Part shown: piece by piece, positions 61,461 to 64,000 of the stretch
Numbering within the stretch: the stretch's first letter is position 1
Layout: each line of letters opens with the position of its first letter
Assembly (NCBI GenBank): GCA_024663395.1
Contig: JANFAH010000006.1
Coordinates: 2,480,001-2,544,000 of the forward strand
Length of the DNA stretch: 64,000 nt
Origin: Pisolithus tinctorius
Lineage: Eukaryota > Basidiomycota > Agaricomycetes > Boletales > Pisolithaceae
Direction of reading: 5' to 3'
Program-made: the position numbers and the translations under genes
The notes under the pieces: generated by a model
The model's input: only the letters and a program-made list of their open reading frames with translations
Databases searched by the model: none
Told to the model about the DNA's origin: nothing

Positions 61461-63339
61461 AAAGACCAGAATCTACCTTGATCCCCGCGGGTGCTTTGCA
61501 AGAATAATATGTACTGTAACGTGTTCAATAACATCTGCCCTGCCTGAACCCATGGATTTGAACTGCTACAATCACCAGGACTTCATCTCAGTGTCCGATT
61601 CCAGGCCTCGTTCCGTAGTCAAGTTAGCCTGTGCAATGAATGGGCAAGCCAGATGGTGAGTGTGTTGCGGTGATTTACAACTAGGTGAAGTGAAAAATTT
61701 AGAGTCTGTCCATAGGCGACTGAAGTGACAAAGCTGGAAGACAACTGTGTGTTGAAAGAAGCTCCCGCAGTAGAGCCATGGCATCTTGCAGATCACGGAG
61801 ACACAACTCTGGTCGTGCTTACAATGCGAGTTAGCTGACATTGCGTAACCAATTGGAAGCATGTTCCCCGAGTGAAGTCGTTGGAAGTAGGGAAGTACAA
61901 GCAAGGTAAGGAGACAATGACCAAGCTTACATTATCGATAGCGGTGGAATAACCGGTCCACCAGTCAACTCGAGAGCTGCACGTTGCGGAGTGCGCGTAT
62001 TGCGCCGAAAAGACATTGATGCCAACCACTCCCAAGAAACTCCACCATGCATAGACACCGCCAGACAGCTGTCAATGAAGCGACTGCAAGAGTGGTGCGG
62101 CTCATCTTGGGACTAACTGTGGCGCAATGCAAGGTCACATTCGATCCCGAGTCGCACAGCCCATCGACATCGTTGAAACCCAATGGAGTACGGAGAGCGT
62201 CACTCGTTATGCCGCTGATGTCTGCGTGAATAACCAAAGCGCTTACTTCGACCTTCGCCGATGATAACGTGGTTTTCCCGCTTCGACCATCCCCGTGTAC
62301 GAGGAAAGCAGGTGTGTGAAGGAGATCGTGAACATGAGTACGCACCGACAGCCTTGAGGACGGCCGTTGGTGTGGACTCATTTCATATGTGCGCCTTATA
62401 AATCGGGCAAGGCACATACTACAGCTGATAGGCTCTGTCCTTGTGACACCCTCACTTCTCTCGAAGCTGTCTACATCATTGCCGGTCAGTTGATCGCCTT
62501 CGGCTTGGGAAACCGATTGAGGCCGACGTGGATCTTTATATTCATGCCTTTTCGCCCGTGAAGCGCCGTGCAATGTCAGTCATTCAAAGGATGTATTTCT
62601 GGAAAATCTGTTCCCCGTACTACATGAATCGCCCCTGCCATATTTCAAGGACTTGTATTGAGCAATACGACCGACATCCGAGGCCATGCAAACGCAATTT
62701 ACACAGAAACTCATCCACTCGACTGCATTCCCCTCCAAGTGGGTATCACCCAGCTCACATATCAATCTCGTTGGGAGCTTCAAACTGAGCATGGTTGAAA
62801 CAGACCGTAGTGTCGCGGAACGAGCAAGGACGATCGTCGTCGATTCAATCAAGGCATGCGCAATTGATGACGGAGAACTCGTTACTGCAGGCCTGAAATT
62901 CGCGGACAAGATCGACACTGGGAGGTTGGCAAAGAAAAAAGTGATTCAAATAAGGAAGGGAGAGGTGACGATGTTCAAATAGGGGGATATCAGATTATAA
63001 GATGCTATTGCGCGGAATGTGGTGTCCAAGGCGGAGGAATTGGGAATCGCGGCGATTATGATCATGGAAGATTTTCATGCATGAAGGTACTCGAGACTCA
63101 CTGTACTTCAACCTCGAGTTTTTACAGAAAATGGTTATTCAAAGATGTAGCTTTGGTATTGCCAGAATGATATTCGACGCTTCGGTTGACTGTTATCCCA
63201 CATGCCCCTTGCAACACATGAATACAAAGGTGAGAATACTGGGTTTCCATCGAGTAAACAGGCTATCGGGGCAGCCTGTCGGTAAGGTATCAGTTCGAAG
63301 CCGGCATTCACTGATTCACAACAGTGAGGGTCAGGTAGT
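61461..63339. other. 1.9-kb stretch inside the split repeat, unrecognised frames
   Basis: A minus-strand frame at 61965-62573 carries one P-loop-like string (HGDGRSGKTTLSS) without further support. A plus-strand frame from about 62686 to 62982 (AERARTIVVDSIKACAIDD, GLKFADKIDTGRL) continues after a possible short intron as ARNVVSKAEELGIAAIMIME to 63082. It looks like real coding sequence of unknown family. No start or neighbours to help. Confidence 0.35.
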
Positions 63340-63580
63340 GGAGTAAGCGGGACGAGTCAATCCCGAGATACGTTGGCGGGGCAGGAAGAAAGCCGACCTT
63401 CGCGCGTATCTTCCCACTTCTCGTGCATATTTCCTCGATGTCGGCTGATCTGTCAAGTCGCGTCAATGACGGGTTGCGATATCAGACAATAGTTTACCTT
63501 GTACATGCGGGACCCCCGGCCGCCTGTACAGATGACAAATCAGCAGGCACGAGCGCGTCGATACGCTACTAAAACCGACG
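63340..63580 (+). repeat. Degenerate repeat, copy 2 second part
   Basis: Matches 56865-57115 (shared ACGTTGGCGGGGCAGGA, CTGTCAAGTCGCGTCAATGAC, and GCGCGTCGAT-type end). The two halves of this copy are 1.9 kb apart, whereas in copy 1 they are adjacent. Confidence 0.6.
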
Positions 63581-64000
63581 CCTTCGGCCCGTGTGTACAT
63601 AGCACGACGTACCTCGTCTGAAACGGGGACCGATGACGAACAGTCCCAGTGGCGAAATAACGTACCATTTCTGTACAAGAGTGGCTTTGTGTTTGCATAG
63701 GCAAGTCCGAAGACGACGAGTACGAGGACCGGAGCAAAGAATGGTACTAGACTTACGGGTGTTATCCCTATCCTTCTCCACCGAAGGCCTGTGCGTTGGA
63801 AAAACGTCACATCAGAATTGCGCGAAAAATCAGCAAACCGTTTGCCATTTCCGCCATCGCGTGCGATCGACCGCCACCAACTCTTTCCGCTGTCACGGCC
63901 TGCAATACTACCTGCTCTTGGCCCATTCGCACACTGTTCCAGGACAGAGCCACGTCTCGATGTTCATCAAGAAGATTTCTCCGTTTCCATCTTTTACCGA
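63581..64000. other. Right edge, no gene supported
   Basis: A 115-aa minus-strand frame (63463-63810) has one hydrophobic segment (VSLVPFFAPVLVLVVFGLAY) and may be an exon of a gene running off the edge; not recognised. Confidence 0.3.

Noticed and set aside
62250..62320. P-loop NTPase gene suggested by HGDGRSGKTTLSS
   Set aside because: One Walker-A-like string in an otherwise unrecognised frame; no Walker B or flanking domain. Not enough.

Overview
The window looks like nuclear DNA of a filamentous basidiomycete, most likely an Agaricomycete. Genes are broken by many introns of about 45-60 nt with GT(A/G)AG donors and CTNAC-like branch points. The proteins recognised (fungal makorin, Zn2Cys6 regulator, HET protein, Slt2-type MAP kinase, CCZ1, HFI1/ADA1, TAF10, symplekin/PTA1, UBP12-type deubiquitinase, vacuolar carboxypeptidase S) have clear fungal orthologues. 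All gene models below were assembled by hand by splicing reading frames across plausible introns.

Layout. 0-6.5 kb: HFI1/ADA1 (cut by the left edge), a makorin-type RING/CCCH protein, a cytidylyltransferase-like protein lacking its catalytic motifs, and a Zap1-like zinc-finger factor. 6.7-24 kb: a tandem duplication of [5' half of the zinc-finger gene - carboxypeptidase S - C-terminal half of dihydroxyacetone kinase]. Both carboxypeptidase copies look intact. The junction carries a truncated kinase fused to a truncated zinc-finger gene. About 8.9 kb of foreign-looking DNA (about 13.1-22.0 kb) separates copy 2 from its kinase partner. That insert is almost free of CpG up to about 20.8 kb and contains a 78-bp minisatellite of about 32 units and a G-domain gene remnant.

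24.7-31.3 kb: UBP12-type ubiquitin protease and CCZ1. 31.3-37.3 kb: gene-poor, with a decayed FAD monooxygenase and an intact TAF10. 37.3-45.4 kb: Zn2Cys6 regulator, RNA polymerase III subunit RPC4, a purine phosphoribosyltransferase with a 7-nt exon, and a mitoferrin-type carrier. 46.5-53.5 kb: a protein-kinase-like gene whose catalytic Asp codon reads Gly, then a HET gene whose 3' third runs into a second CpG-depleted block. 53.6-56.1 kb: an Slt2-type MAP kinase with exons of 10, 17 and 5 nt. 57.3-60.8 kb: a symplekin/PTA1 gene with lesions at both ends. 60.8-64 kb: no recognised gene; it shares degenerate repeats with 56.6-57.1 kb.

Most genes are unrelated housekeeping functions (SAGA/TFIID, mRNA 3' processing, Pol III, purine salvage, vacuolar fusion, cell-wall signalling) and do not form a pathway cluster. 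The unusual content is structural: a clean tandem-duplication signature, two CpG-erased islands that invade the 3' ends of neighbouring genes, several very small exons, GC-AG introns, and proteins of catalytic families that have lost catalytic residues.
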